Source: a virus. Taken from it: a stretch of 37,472 bases of DNA. Of the stretch, positions 1 to 8,059 are shown piece after piece. Where the stretch lies: positions 1-37,472 of the IMG/VR virus record IMGVR_UViG_3300035670_000651. One strand, 5' to 3'. The position numbers and the translations under genes are program-made. The notes beneath the pieces are model-generated. The model searched no databases. It was not told the origin of the DNA and saw nothing but the letters and a program-made list of their open reading frames with translations. Positions within the stretch are counted from its first letter, which is position 1. Each line of letters opens with the position of its first letter.

Positions 1-1
1 A

Positions 2-1342
2 GACGGATCAACTGCGGAACAAATTGCAGGGATTGTAAGATTCAAACCTGTGAACAATAATTATTGTTCCTACGCAAATGGGAATAATAATGTTATGTTC
101 AGGCTCTCAGATGACTTCAACATTGAAGGTGATTTCTTCGATCTGCGTTTAGGTGAAGTCAGTTTTCACCCAAAACCTGAACAACAGGGTATAAATCCGA
201 ATGGATTGTGGGCAAGGAAAGGACGTCAGACTATCAAAATCGGGCGTTTATTGAATTCACTTCGCAATGAATTTTTAATCGTGACTTTGTTAGAAGATGA
301 TGAATTTACAACAGAACGTGAAAAACATCTGAAGGATAAAATCTTCAGGCGGTTTTGTGAGATACAGACCGACAAAATCAATTCACAGAAGCTGAATTGG
401 CAAATTCATATTTCTGACAATCCTGCTAAAATTTACGGAATGCCTTCATTCAGGTATTCAGGAACACTTCGAAATGAAAATAACGGATCATGTATGCGTC
501 CCGAGAGTGATTACTTTTGCAGACGTGGAAGGGGATTTCACAGTATGACAGGAGCAAGAATAGTATTCATCAAGAATGAATATGATGAACTTGTTTCCCG
601 TGCTATGCTTTACGATAATGTTGTGCTTTCGAACAGGAAGAAAGTCACATTCATGGATCGTGTTTATGGAACAGATGAAGTTCAGCAGTTCATGATTGAG
701 TATGCTGAAAGTAATGGTTGGTTCCATAAGGTGTACCAGAATTCACACTCCAATGATTGTACTGACGGAAATGAAAATCTTGAAGTGGTGTATTATGAAT
801 TTCCTAATGATATCAATCCTGTCGGATATAAACCCTATATGGATACTTTCATATCAGCAGATAATAAGAAATTGTATGCTTTTGAAAATTTCGGATGGTG
901 GAAATTACAATCCACCTGCAAGGAATTTGAAAAGCCTGTATTTTGTCCTTACTGTGGACAGAATTTGATTCTTACCGGAGCTTCACTGGTTGATGACGGG
1001 TGTTCCAGTTGTCAGGCATGGGATGATTTCCACAATAATTGGTTCCCAAAGGAATATATGGTCAGGTATTACTATGCAAATAGTAGTAGATCATATACTG
1101 TTGACAGAAGGGTCTTTAGAGAGAAGAATGTTGCTTACGCTATCGTTAGAGGTGAAGTAGCACTTGTGGAAATTGTGCCAGAACCTGAAGTTGAAATGCC
1201 TGAGTATAATAACAATCAACTTACCATTGAACAATGGATGGATTCAAATTATCCACCACTTGCCAGTAATGAAGATCAGCCGTGGGATGATGATGACAAT
1301 GTAGAAGTACCTGAAGAAGAGGAGGTTGAAGAAAATGAATAG
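2..1342 (+). CDS. Zinc-ribbon phage protein of unknown function, 5' truncated by the window
   Basis: The reading frame is open to the left edge (it reads DGSTAEQIAGIVRFKP before the GTG at 50), and no ribosome-binding site precedes that GTG, so the true start is probably outside the window. The visible part is about 446 residues. A central block has the motifs SCMR, RAMLYD and FMDRVYG, which recall a widespread phage hypothetical family that I cannot name with certainty. Further on, CPYCG and CSSCQ form a C-x2-C/C-x2-C zinc ribbon, and the last 60 residues are acidic (DDDD, EEEE runs). The stop overlaps the start of the peptidase gene. Function unknown. The truncation is inferred from the open frame. 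Confidence 0.8.
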   Translation, partial: DGSTAEQIAGIVRFKPVNNNYCSYANGNNNVMFRLSDDFNIEGDFFDLRLGEVSFHPKPEQQGINPNGLWARKGRQTIKIGRLLNSLRNEFLIVTLLEDDEFTTEREKHLKDKIFRRFCEIQTDKINSQKLNWQIHISDNPAKIYGMPSFRYSGTLRNENNGSCMRPESDYFCRRGRGFHSMTGARIVFIKNEYDELVSRAMLYDNVVLSNRKKVTFMDRVYGTDEVQQFMIEYAESNGWFHKVYQNSHSNDCTDGNENLEVVYYEFPNDINPVGYKPYMDTFISADNKKLYAFENFGWWKLQSTCKEFEKPVFCPYCGQNLILTGASLVDDGCSSCQAWDDFHNNWFPKEYMVRYYYANSSRSYTVDRRVFREKNVAYAIVRGEVALVEIVPEPEVEMPEYNNNQLTIEQWMDSNYPPLASNEDQPWDDDDNVEVPEEEEVEENE

Positions 1343-2291
1343 AACTGATAAACATTTGCTGAAAACTCTTTACCGGATTAATTCAAAGTCCGGTAAAGAG
1401 CATTTAATGAAATCTTTTCTCAAATCATTGTATCCGTTTGAGGAAGATACTCATGGAAACCTATACCTTACCAAAGGTGAATCTGAAACGTATCCTTGCT
1501 TCGTTGCTCATTTGGATGAAGTGCATTCACAATCACCGGACATTATTATTGAAAATTCAGGATTCATTTTTGGATTTTCAGTAGCTGAAAAAAGTCCTAC
1601 CGGAATCGGGGCTGATGACAAAAATGGAATATTTGTTTGTCTGAAAATGCTGGAATATCTTCCTGAAGTCAAAATAGCTTTGTTTGTTGAAGAAGAAACA
1701 GGTGGTAGAGGAAGCAGAAATGCTGATGTTGATTTCTTCGATGATTGCCGGTGGGTTATTGAATGTGACCGGAAGAATGGTTCAAATATGATCACTGAAA
1801 TATCAGGCTCATACATTTGTTCCAAAGCATTCAAAAAAAGAGTGCTTCCTTTGGCTACGAAATTTGGTTACAAAGAAACAACAGGGCTGTTCACTGATGT
1901 TGATCAAATAAGTTCAAGCTGTAATATTTCATGTTTGAATCTTTCGTGTGGTTATTACAATCCACATTCTGATGAAGAATGTACTGTGATTTCAGAATTG
2001 GAAAATTGTATTCATTTCTGTTTGAGTATTGCCAAAGATATTATTGAAAGGTATGAATTTACAAGACCCAAAACTGTTTACAAATCATGGAATGGCTATG
2101 ATGAACAAGATTGCAAGGATCTTCAGCAATATTATGGATATTCAAATGTTCCAAAAAGAGGAGACTTTCCAGCTTGTAAAATTTGTCCTTGGCAAGAATG
2201 TAAAGATTGGTGCTCTGCTTCATATCGACACAATCTGATGCAAATGAATAAAGCTACTGGAACGAACGGTTATTTTAATTTTTCATTTTAA
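1335..2291 (+). CDS. M20/M28-like zinc metallopeptidase
   Basis: A 318-residue protein with the di-zinc aminopeptidase motif order: H59-x-D61 (AHLDEVH), GADDKNG around 92-98 (bridging Asp), EEETG 119-123 (catalytic Glu), ECD ending at D145, and a late His at 211 in NPHSDEE. This matches co-catalytic zinc exopeptidases of the peptidase T / M20-M28 group. A Cys-rich tail (CKICPWQEC, WC) is an unusual addition and may bind another metal. ATG 1335 is chosen over TTG 1326 because a GAGGAGG sequence at 1319-1325 sits at good spacing, and the start overlaps the upstream stop. Its role in a phage is unclear: host peptide processing or an amidohydrolase-like use are possible. Substrate not inferable. 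Confidence 0.8.
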   Translation: MNRTDKHLLKTLYRINSKSGKEHLMKSFLKSLYPFEEDTHGNLYLTKGESETYPCFVAHLDEVHSQSPDIIIENSGFIFGFSVAEKSPTGIGADDKNGIFVCLKMLEYLPEVKIALFVEEETGGRGSRNADVDFFDDCRWVIECDRKNGSNMITEISGSYICSKAFKKRVLPLATKFGYKETTGLFTDVDQISSSCNISCLNLSCGYYNPHSDEECTVISELENCIHFCLSIAKDIIERYEFTRPKTVYKSWNGYDEQDCKDLQQYYGYSNVPKRGDFPACKICPWQECKDWCSASYRHNLMQMNKATGTNGYFNFSF

Positions 2292-2304
2292 TCTTTGATT
2301 TTTA

Positions 2305-2347
2305 CTGTTCAAATGTTCAGGGGAAAATTCCCCTGAACTATGAACAG
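2305..2347 (+). terminator. Nested hairpin downstream of the peptidase gene
   Basis: Arms GTTCAGGGGAA (2315-2325) and TTCCCCTGAAC (2328-2338) are perfectly complementary with a 2-nt loop. An outer pair CTGTTCA (2305-2311) / TGAACAG (2341-2347) extends the structure across a small internal loop. It begins 14 nt after the stop codon. The tail is only weakly T-rich (GTTTAATCTT), so it may be a terminator, an mRNA-end stabiliser, or a DNA-level palindrome. Confidence 0.6.
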
Positions 2348-2371
2348 GTTTAATCTTAAAAATTAATCACA

Positions 2372-2506
2372 ATGAAGAAATTATTCAGATTATTCAAAGG
2401 ACTGTATTATGCCAATCCGGGAATAGTTCAGTTCACAAAAGATTTACTGTTCGCTATATTCATGTTCGGTGGATTGTACATCATATTCTATTTTTTGCGT
2501 CCCTGA
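2372..2506 (+). CDS. Small single-pass membrane protein, 44 aa
   Basis: An ATG-initiated ORF of 44 codons between two hairpins. The first 24 residues are basic and amphipathic (MKKLFRLFKGLYY), followed by one hydrophobic stretch of about 18 residues (LLFAIFMFGGLYIIFYFL) and a short RP end. A single N-in membrane segment is likely. It lies in an otherwise gene-free 380-nt gap that ends at a terminator 28 nt downstream. Function unknown. Its reality rests only on the coherent membrane segment and position. Confidence 0.5.
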   Translation: MKKLFRLFKGLYYANPGIVQFTKDLLFAIFMFGGLYIIFYFLRP

Positions 2507-2533
2507 AAGTATAATGACAGGTGTACAAAACTG

Positions 2534-2570
2534 AAATAAGGCTGTTTCAAGCGTATGACAGCCTTATTTT
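2534..2570 (+). terminator. Rho-independent terminator
   Basis: Perfect 12-bp inverted repeat AAATAAGGCTGT (2534-2545) / ACAGCCTTATTT (2558-2569) with a 12-nt loop, ending in a short T run. It separates the leftmost genes from the promoter that follows within 10 nt. Confidence 0.7.
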
Positions 2571-2576
2571 GGGACT

Positions 2577-2610
2577 TTTGTCGTATAAACGTACAAATTT
2601 ATTATTTTTG
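2577..2610 (+). promoter_or_regulatory. Bacteroidota-type promoter
   Basis: TTTG at 2577-2580 and TATTTTTG at 2603-2610 (consensus TAnnTTTG) are 22 nt apart, matching the -33/-7 elements of the Bacteroidota primary sigma factor. It lies directly after a terminator and about 60 nt before the first gene of the next unit (2672). The leader also carries ATTCACTAAA at 2651-2660, a motif repeated in the control region near 7954. Confidence 0.65.
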
Positions 2611-2671
2611 TCTATCGTGTGTTTAAAACGCTTTTCACGTTAAATTATTTATTCACTAAAAAATCAATAAG

Positions 2672-2887
2672 ATGAACAAATTAAAAAGATTAGCTGAAAT
2701 TGAAGGCTATGATTCAATAGAAGAAATGTTGGAGCAATCAACCTTTGACAGTACTATTCCTGCAATCTGTACGAATGCAGATTGTGAAGCTACCTATTGG
2801 TATGAACCTGATTGTATAGGGGGTTGGTGTGAAGAATGTGGAACGAACAGCGTTTCAAGCTGTTTGATATTAGCTGGAATGATATGA
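2672..2887 (+). CDS. Small zinc-ribbon phage protein
   Basis: 71 residues, first gene after the promoter at 2577-2610. An N-terminal helix (MNKLKRLAEIEGYDS) is followed by IPAICTNADC and GGWCEECGTN, giving a Cys4 zinc site (C-x4-C then C-x2-C), then a hydrophobic end. Short proteins of this pattern (IPAICTN...CEECGTN) are common in tailed phages and have no assigned function. ATGA overlap with the next gene suggests coupled translation. Confidence 0.8.
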   Translation: MNKLKRLAEIEGYDSIEEMLEQSTFDSTIPAICTNADCEATYWYEPDCIGGWCEECGTNSVSSCLILAGMI

Positions 2888-3108
2888 ATCATACTGTTCT
2901 ATTATCAAGAGATGAACAATTTAGAGTTCATATCTTGATGACCTTTGACAATGAGGATTCCTTATGCTACAAAGTTAGTGAAACGGGGTACATAAGCAAA
3001 TCATTCAAGAAGGCGTATGAAAATGCTTCTGATTTTCTCAGGAAAATTCAGGGGGCTCAACCAAAAATAAGAATTAGAAAAAGAACTAAATTTAAAAATC
3101 ATGAGTAA
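2884..3108 (+). CDS. Hypothetical protein with basic C-terminal tail
   Basis: 74 residues from ATG 2884, which overlaps the upstream TGA as ATGA. An in-frame start further upstream would overlap the previous gene by 50 nt and is less likely. No known domain. The end QPKIRIRKRTK is strongly basic and resembles tails on several other proteins in this window. The stop overlaps the next start by 8 nt. Confidence 0.65.
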   Translation: MNHTVLLSRDEQFRVHILMTFDNEDSLCYKVSETGYISKSFKKAYENASDFLRKIQGAQPKIRIRKRTKFKNHE

Positions 3109-3271
3109 AACATTGTATCAAATCACAAAGGATTTCCTTAAAATTCCACAGAATGAAAGAAGTGTTGAGTTATGGAATAAATTGCGGGAAGATTTAAAAA
3201 TTATTCATCCTACAAAAATCATAAATGAACTGGATACAAGTGGCTTCATAATTTCATGGTTACATGAATGA
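3101..3271 (+). CDS. Small hypothetical protein, 56 aa
   Basis: A 56-codon ORF that fills the space between the previous gene and the SNF2 helicase, with overlaps on both sides (8 nt upstream, ATGA downstream). It is predicted mostly helical (ITKDFLKIPQNERSVELW, KLREDLKIIHPTKIINEL). Such perfect tiling supports a real gene. No family recognised. Confidence 0.65.
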   Translation: MSKTLYQITKDFLKIPQNERSVELWNKLREDLKIIHPTKIINELDTSGFIISWLHE

Positions 3272-4971
3272 GGACGGCTCACTTGATAAAGGAAAGGCAA
3301 GTTTTACGACTTGTCTTTCCTTTGGAATTTAATTTGATAAGAGAATTAAATAAAATTCCATATTTGATACAAAAGAATGATGCTTGGGAAACACCAGTTG
3401 AAATCAAAACCGTTTTATTGCTTGAAGAACTCAACTTTGTATTTTCACGATCACTTGAAGTTTGGGCGGATAAACATATTCGTCATGTGGAACATCAAAG
3501 CAAACATTCAAGGGGTACGTGGGATGAATCTTTACAACTTTATAATTTTCAAATGGAAGGTGTAAAATTTATTGAAAGTAAAAGTGGAAGGGCGTTGATA
3601 GCGGATGAAATGGGTTTGGGAAAAACTGTTCAGGCGTTGTATTGGTTAAGGAAACACGATGAATTCCGACCTGTTCTTATAATTTGTCCAGCCAGTTTAA
3701 AATTGAATTGGGAAAGGGAAGTTGAAAGGTGGATCGGAGTGAAGGCACAAATATTGAATGGTACTTCAAGTACAATTAAAATCAAAAAAGAAATTGTAAT
3801 TATAAATTATGATATTTTACCGTATTGGATTGAAAAATTAAAATTGGAAAGATTTACTGCTGTGATAGTGGATGAAGCTCACTTCATAAAAAACAATTCT
3901 GCTAAACGAACAAAAGCGTTTAAAAGATTGATTAAAGAAATTCCCAAAATTGTAGCTTTGACAGGAACACCGATTGAAAATAAACCTGTTGAAATTTACA
4001 ATATTGTTCAGGCTATTAATCCTATGATATTCCCTAACTTCATTGCGTTTGCACAGGAATTCTGTAATGCAAAAAGGAATAGGTTTGGATGGGACTTCAG
4101 TGGTTCTGCAAATTCTAAAAAGCTAAATGCAATTCTGAAAGCAACTATTATGATTCGCAGGAAAAAGGAAGATGTACTTACAGAACTTCCTGTAAAGAAT
4201 ATAGTGAAGGTTCCGGTTACTATTGATAACCGGCAAGAATATGATAAAGCTGAAAAAGAATTTATAAGTTTTCTTCGTGATAGATTCAATAAAAATATTG
4301 ATGATGAAGTAAAAGAAGAATTGAAAAACTTTGCAAAAAGAAATAAAATTAATATTAGTGATGAACTTACTGAATCTGAAATTAAAATGCTCTTGCAGGA
4401 AAAGTTTCAGAAAGTAGCTGCCGCACCGATTTTATCACAAATTGAAATGTTAAAACAATTAGTCATTCAGGGAAAATTAAATCAAATTTGTTTATGGATT
4501 GATACATTTCTTGAATCTGGTGAAAAATTGGTTGTATTCTGTACTCACAGAAAAACTGTTGATTATCTTATGGAGAAGTTTGGCAGAATAGCTGTCAAAG
4601 TTGATGGTTCAGTCACAACTGTTCAAAGACAAAAAGCTGTTGATAAATTTCAAAATGATAATTCAACAAGATTGTTTATAGGAAATATAAAAGCTGCCGG
4701 TGTTGGAATTACTCTTACTGCTGCTTCAAATGCAGCTATGATTGAATTTCCGTGGTCACCGGGGGAATTGTCTCAGGCTGCTGACCGTATTCATAGAATC
4801 ACTCAAACAAAACAGGTGACTATATGGAATATTGTTGGTGATAGAACCATTGAAGAAAAGATTATTGATTTGTTGCGTAAAAAAGAACATATCATTAATC
4901 AGGTAATTGATGGAAAAGTTTATAAAGATAGTAATATTCTTAGTGAATTAATTAAAAGTTATATAAAATGA
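3268..4971 (+). CDS. SNF2-family DNA helicase/translocase
   Basis: 567 residues with a complete SF2/SNF2 motor: motif I DEMGLGKT (113-120), motif II DEAH (202-205), motif III LTGTP (231-235), motif V near AAGVGITLTAA, and motif VI QAADRIHRITQ from about 503. The N-terminal 90 residues are a small accessory domain like those of SMARCAL1/HepA-like annealing helicases. Such ATP-driven double-strand translocases in phages are thought to aid replication restart, branch migration or strand annealing. The ATG overlaps the previous stop (ATGA). It heads a run of tightly overlapping genes ending in the primase. Family call is firm; the exact biochemical role is inferred. Confidence 0.93.
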   Translation: MRTAHLIKERQVLRLVFPLEFNLIRELNKIPYLIQKNDAWETPVEIKTVLLLEELNFVFSRSLEVWADKHIRHVEHQSKHSRGTWDESLQLYNFQMEGVKFIESKSGRALIADEMGLGKTVQALYWLRKHDEFRPVLIICPASLKLNWEREVERWIGVKAQILNGTSSTIKIKKEIVIINYDILPYWIEKLKLERFTAVIVDEAHFIKNNSAKRTKAFKRLIKEIPKIVALTGTPIENKPVEIYNIVQAINPMIFPNFIAFAQEFCNAKRNRFGWDFSGSANSKKLNAILKATIMIRRKKEDVLTELPVKNIVKVPVTIDNRQEYDKAEKEFISFLRDRFNKNIDDEVKEELKNFAKRNKINISDELTESEIKMLLQEKFQKVAAAPILSQIEMLKQLVIQGKLNQICLWIDTFLESGEKLVVFCTHRKTVDYLMEKFGRIAVKVDGSVTTVQRQKAVDKFQNDNSTRLFIGNIKAAGVGITLTAASNAAMIEFPWSPGELSQAADRIHRITQTKQVTIWNIVGDRTIEEKIIDLLRKKEHIINQVIDGKVYKDSNILSELIKSYIK

Positions 4972-5207
4972 AAATTTGGGGATTAATGTCTATTTGGACA
5001 GGTGAAGTAAAGCTGAAAAGTGGGGACATCTTAAACCTATGTCTTGTAAAAAAAGGTGATTTGATGTCTTTCAAGAAAAAGAAAGATGCTGTGGATTATA
5101 GAAATTCAAAATGTGCATGGGCTTTGAAACCTATGAAAATACATTTTGAAGTTACTTACTGGAATAGTGAAGAAGTTTTTTACCATTTCATAGACAATTT
5201 GAAATGA
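4968..5207 (+). CDS. Hypothetical protein, 79 aa
   Basis: 79 residues, ATGA-coupled at both ends to the SNF2 helicase and the next gene. It has a beta-rich start (MKIWGLMSIWTGEVKL), a central basic stretch and an aromatic end (EEVFYHFIDNL). No family recognised. The tight overlap is the main evidence that it is translated. Confidence 0.7.
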   Translation: MKIWGLMSIWTGEVKLKSGDILNLCLVKKGDLMSFKKKKDAVDYRNSKCAWALKPMKIHFEVTYWNSEEVFYHFIDNLK

Positions 5208-5527
5208 AAAAAATTCCTAAGACTCTTCAAAAATTTGCAGATGAACACAATCTGGGAATAACAGTTCTCAAATTCAAACACGCTGCATCAGGACAATGGG
5301 TGAAAAGACCGGGATACTCCATTCATTCAAAAGAAATAGTTGCATTTGATGGAAAAAAGTTTCATCGTGTTTATTTTGAATTGGAACCTATTGATCATCC
5401 TTGTGGATATAAATGGCTTGTGAAAAACCATATGACTATTCACAGATATCTTTACAGGCTTTGCAAGTATGCCTTAGAAAGCATTCCATTAAAATTAAAT
5501 CAACAATTTTTAATTGAAGTAATATGA
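5204..5527 (+). CDS. Hypothetical protein, 107 aa
   Basis: 107 residues, ATGA-coupled to both neighbours. Mixed alpha/beta composition with many His and Lys residues (HAASGQWVKRPGYSIHSKEIVAFDG) and a helical C-terminus. No recognisable motif. It lies between the SNF2 helicase and the primase in one translationally coupled string. Confidence 0.72.
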   Translation: MKKIPKTLQKFADEHNLGITVLKFKHAASGQWVKRPGYSIHSKEIVAFDGKKFHRVYFELEPIDHPCGYKWLVKNHMTIHRYLYRLCKYALESIPLKLNQQFLIEVI

Positions 5528-5790
5528 ACTGGAAAGAATTAGGTTTTGAAGTAATTAACATTGATCCGGGAAATGTTGTCCTGTGTGATTTCTGCAATAA
5601 AGATTTCACAAATGATGATAAATCCACAGGTGGTATTCTATTTACAGGTCATGCCTGTTGTCCTGATTGTTTACCTGAATTTATGAAAGGTGTAAGAAAA
5701 TACAATGAAGAAAAGTTTATTCAGGCTACTGCAAATGAAAATGAAACATTCAAAGATTTTGTATATAGAATAAGAAAAGGAAATTACTAA
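5524..5790 (+). CDS. Zinc-finger phage protein
   Basis: 88 residues. CDFCNKDF near the start and CCPDCLPEF mid-protein give a C-x2-C ... C-x2-C zinc site separated by a GGILFTGHA beta strand. This pattern is familiar in short phage hypotheticals, usually near replication genes. The stop TAA shares one base with the primase ATG (TAATG). Confidence 0.78.
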   Translation: MNWKELGFEVINIDPGNVVLCDFCNKDFTNDDKSTGGILFTGHACCPDCLPEFMKGVRKYNEEKFIQATANENETFKDFVYRIRKGNY

Positions 5791-6704
5791 TGGATATAAT
5801 TCGTTTATATAACGATTATGGGATTGAATACCGTACAGAAGGACATAAGCACACCAGAAGCGGGTGGGTAAATACAGAATGTCCTTTCTGTACGGGAAAT
5901 CCCGGTCTTCATTTAGGTTGGAATCTAAAAGATGAATACTTCTATTGCTATCGTTGTGGATGGAAGTCCACAGTGAAAACAATTTCAATGCTTACTCATC
6001 TTCAAACCTATGAAGTAGTTGATTTATTGCCTAAATATGGAATAAACAGAACAATCATTAAACAGGTTATTCAATCCAAAAAGCAATTTCAATTACCTAC
6101 TCATACAAGTTTCTTAAAAAGTTCACACAAAAGATATTTAATTGAACGTGGATTCAATCCTGACAAATTAGAACTTATGTGGGGAATAAAAGGAACTAAT
6201 CCTGTATCAAAATTAGGTTCATTAAGTTATAAATACAGAATAATTATTCCATTCATTTGGAATGGTGAAATTGTATCATTCGATTCAAGAGATATAACTG
6301 ATGAAGCTATGAATAAATATCAGGCGTGTCCTGCTGAATATGAAACTATTCCACACAAAGCTATTCTTTACGGGAATCAGGAAGAATGGAATCCTAATTT
6401 GGGTATTTGTGTGGAAGGACCTACTGATGTTTGGCGAATAGGTTATCAAGCGTTTGCCACTTCAGGTATTCAATACACACATGAACAGGTTCGTGTGATG
6501 TCAAATACATTCAGACGAATTGCTGTTGTGTATGATGATGATCCACAGGCACAGGTTCAGGCAAAGAAACTTGTGGCTGAATTAAAATTCAGAAACGTGG
6601 ATGCTTTTAATGTTCAGATTAAAGGTGATCCCGGTAGTATGAATGAAAAAGAAGTAAGAGAATTAATAGGATTTATAAATTTAACAAAAGCATTTAGAAA
6701 ATGA
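5790..6704 (+). CDS. DNA primase with zinc-ribbon and TOPRIM domains
   Basis: 304 residues. A CHC2-type zinc ribbon at the N-terminus uses Cys 31, 34, 53 and 56 (CPFC ... CYRCG). The C-terminal half carries a TOPRIM fold: EGPTD (Glu209) and the acidic metal site VVYDDDPQ (Asp249-251), followed by an alpha helix. This is the arrangement of DnaG/T7-type primases, which make RNA primers for Okazaki fragments. At 304 aa it is shorter than bacterial DnaG (about 600) because it lacks a helicase-binding C-terminal domain. It would act with the DnaB-like helicase encoded at 10560. Confidence 0.88.
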   Translation: MDIIRLYNDYGIEYRTEGHKHTRSGWVNTECPFCTGNPGLHLGWNLKDEYFYCYRCGWKSTVKTISMLTHLQTYEVVDLLPKYGINRTIIKQVIQSKKQFQLPTHTSFLKSSHKRYLIERGFNPDKLELMWGIKGTNPVSKLGSLSYKYRIIIPFIWNGEIVSFDSRDITDEAMNKYQACPAEYETIPHKAILYGNQEEWNPNLGICVEGPTDVWRIGYQAFATSGIQYTHEQVRVMSNTFRRIAVVYDDDPQAQVQAKKLVAELKFRNVDAFNVQIKGDPGSMNEKEVRELIGFINLTKAFRK

Positions 6705-6943
6705 AAAAATTTATTGTGAAAGGATGTACTGTCTTTAATGAAGACATTGAAAACTATGAAATCAGCAGTGATGTAATTGATCTGGTGAATGTGGAAAATG
6801 AAAATGAAACAATCATGGCAAATCCGGATGATTTCACCATTGGTGATTTTGTTACTGAAGAAGATTTCTTTTTAAAAGAAATTTCATACGTTGATGATCA
6901 GGGCACTGGTCGTGGAATGATGGCTTTCAGACATGAATTTTAA
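6701..6943 (+). CDS. Hypothetical acidic protein, 80 aa
   Basis: 80 residues, ATGA-coupled to the primase. Strongly acidic (ENYEISSD, ENENE, TEEDFF) with alternating beta-type segments, ending GMMAFRHEF. No family recognised. It overlaps the start of the next gene by 11 nt. Confidence 0.7.
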   Translation: MKKFIVKGCTVFNEDIENYEISSDVIDLVNVENENETIMANPDDFTIGDFVTEEDFFLKEISYVDDQGTGRGMMAFRHEF

Positions 6944-7397
6944 ACCTAAAAAAGTATTCAAAATGGACACAACTAAAAATTTAATGAGAAATGAAATGTT
7001 CAAAGAAAGATTAGCTTTCTTATTAATGAGTATTGATGAACTAAAAGAAAATTTCAATGCTAAAGCATGGACTCGGGAAAATCATACTGATGATTATTTC
7101 GTTGTTTTCGCTGAAAAACTTGGTTATATTGAAGTGGTAAACATCATCAACAAAAGAAGAGTGTTTGTGACCAACACAAAATCTGAATTTGTAACTGTTG
7201 AGGACGGTGCTAAAATTGCTCATGAATATGACAAGCTGTATGCTGAAAGGCGAATGAAAAAGAAAAATGGATTTTCAACTACTCCACCTGTAAACCCTGT
7301 TTATCTTCATTTGGCAAAGGATTCTGAATTATTTGCAGAATTGCGTAAGCGTGGATTCTCCGGAGAGCTTCAACATACTGCCAAAATCAAATTGTAA
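6933..7397 (+). CDS. Hypothetical protein, 154 aa
   Basis: 154 residues if ATG 6933 is used (11-nt overlap with the previous gene), or 144 from ATG 6963, which has an A-rich lead typical of this genome; the choice is open. Helical N-terminal third, a central beta region (NIINKRRVFVTNTKSEFVTV), then helices rich in Lys and Arg. No known motif. Confidence 0.7.
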   Translation: MNFKPKKVFKMDTTKNLMRNEMFKERLAFLLMSIDELKENFNAKAWTRENHTDDYFVVFAEKLGYIEVVNIINKRRVFVTNTKSEFVTVEDGAKIAHEYDKLYAERRMKKKNGFSTTPPVNPVYLHLAKDSELFAELRKRGFSGELQHTAKIKL

Positions 7398-7402
7398 AAG
7401 CT

Positions 7403-7651
7403 ATGGACTGGAAAGTTAGTTTGGATAAATACCTGACTTCAGGACCACCGGATAATGGGTATGATGATTTTTTTGAAGAAATAGGGAATAACCTTTCAGA
7501 TGATTTCTTTTACAAGAATGAAGATTGGTTGATTGATTCATTCCAGTGTGACAAATGGACTTCAAAGTTGTTTTCAAAGGGGTATTCCCCCTTTGAAGCA
7601 GCTTTAATACTTGAACGTGCCTTTAATTTGTATATAAAAGGGCGGATTTAG
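7403..7651 (+). CDS. Phage hypothetical, 82 aa
   Basis: 82 residues beginning MDWKVSLDKYLTSGPPDNGYDDF, a start pattern I have seen in short tailed-phage hypotheticals (W-x4-D-K-Y-L-T...P-x-D-x-G). Acidic with many aromatics; no catalytic motif. Its TAG stop lies inside the first copy of a 26-bp direct repeat, so the last codons (YIKGRI) are written by the repeat. Confidence 0.72.
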   Translation: MDWKVSLDKYLTSGPPDNGYDDFFEEIGNNLSDDFFYKNEDWLIDSFQCDKWTSKLFSKGYSPFEAALILERAFNLYIKGRI

Positions 7652-7695
7652 GCGTATGTAGCCCTATTCAAAGGGCGGATTTAGGCGTATGTAGC
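7637..7695 (+). repeat. 26-bp direct repeat, two perfect copies 33 bp apart
   Basis: AAAGGGCGGATTTAGGCGTA followed by TGTAGC occurs at 7637-7662 and again at 7670-7695. The first copy includes the stop codon of the 82-aa gene; the second lies in the gap before 7711. The intervening CCCTATTC lets GCCCT pair with either AGGGC, so two alternative small hairpins can form. The repeats are GC-richer than their surroundings. They could be a tandem duplication, a processing site or a protein-binding site. Confidence 0.85.
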
Positions 7696-7710
7696 TAATT
7701 TTTAAAGAAT

Positions 7711-7950
7711 ATGTTAATACATGAATCAACAATTCAAGTTGGGAATATAATTAGAATTACCAAAGAACCTAAAAGAGCAAAACGGAATGGTTTTTTGCTC
7801 GGCACGGAACACACAATTCAAAATCCACCAAAAGGATTTTTGAATAGCTTAATGGGTGTATGGGTGTTGAATAAATTTGGTGAGTTAAAACCTTTGCAAT
7901 TCTTTGAATATCAATGGACTGGCAAAGTAAAACGAATACGCAAAAAGTAA
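7711..7950 (+). CDS. Small basic hypothetical protein
   Basis: 79 residues, beta-rich (STIQVGNIIRITKEP, GVWVLNKFGELKPLQFFEYQW) with a basic C-terminal tail KVKRIRKK. It resembles a small SH3-like or OB-like barrel, but that is only an impression. Last gene before the control region that precedes the replication initiator. Confidence 0.65.
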   Translation: MLIHESTIQVGNIIRITKEPKRAKRNGFLLGTEHTIQNPPKGFLNSLMGVWVLNKFGELKPLQFFEYQWTGKVKRIRKK

Positions 7951-7953
7951 ATA

Positions 7954-8059
7954 ATTCACTAAAATTCACCAAAAATATATTCACCAAATACTTAATAAAA
8001 CAAGGCGTAAGTGCCTGATTTACAGCAAATTAAAAATAAATTTGGTAAATTAAAAATAA
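7954..8059 (+). repeat. Short repeats in the control region
   Basis: ATTCACYAAA occurs at 7954-7963, 7964-7973 and 7979-7988; another copy (ATTCACTAAA) lies in the other promoter leader at 2651-2660. AAATTAAAAATAA occurs at 8027-8039 and 8047-8059, flanking the -35-like TTTG box at 8041. Spacing and placement fit operators or iterons for a phage regulator. The copies are seen directly; the binding role is inferred. Confidence 0.5.
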
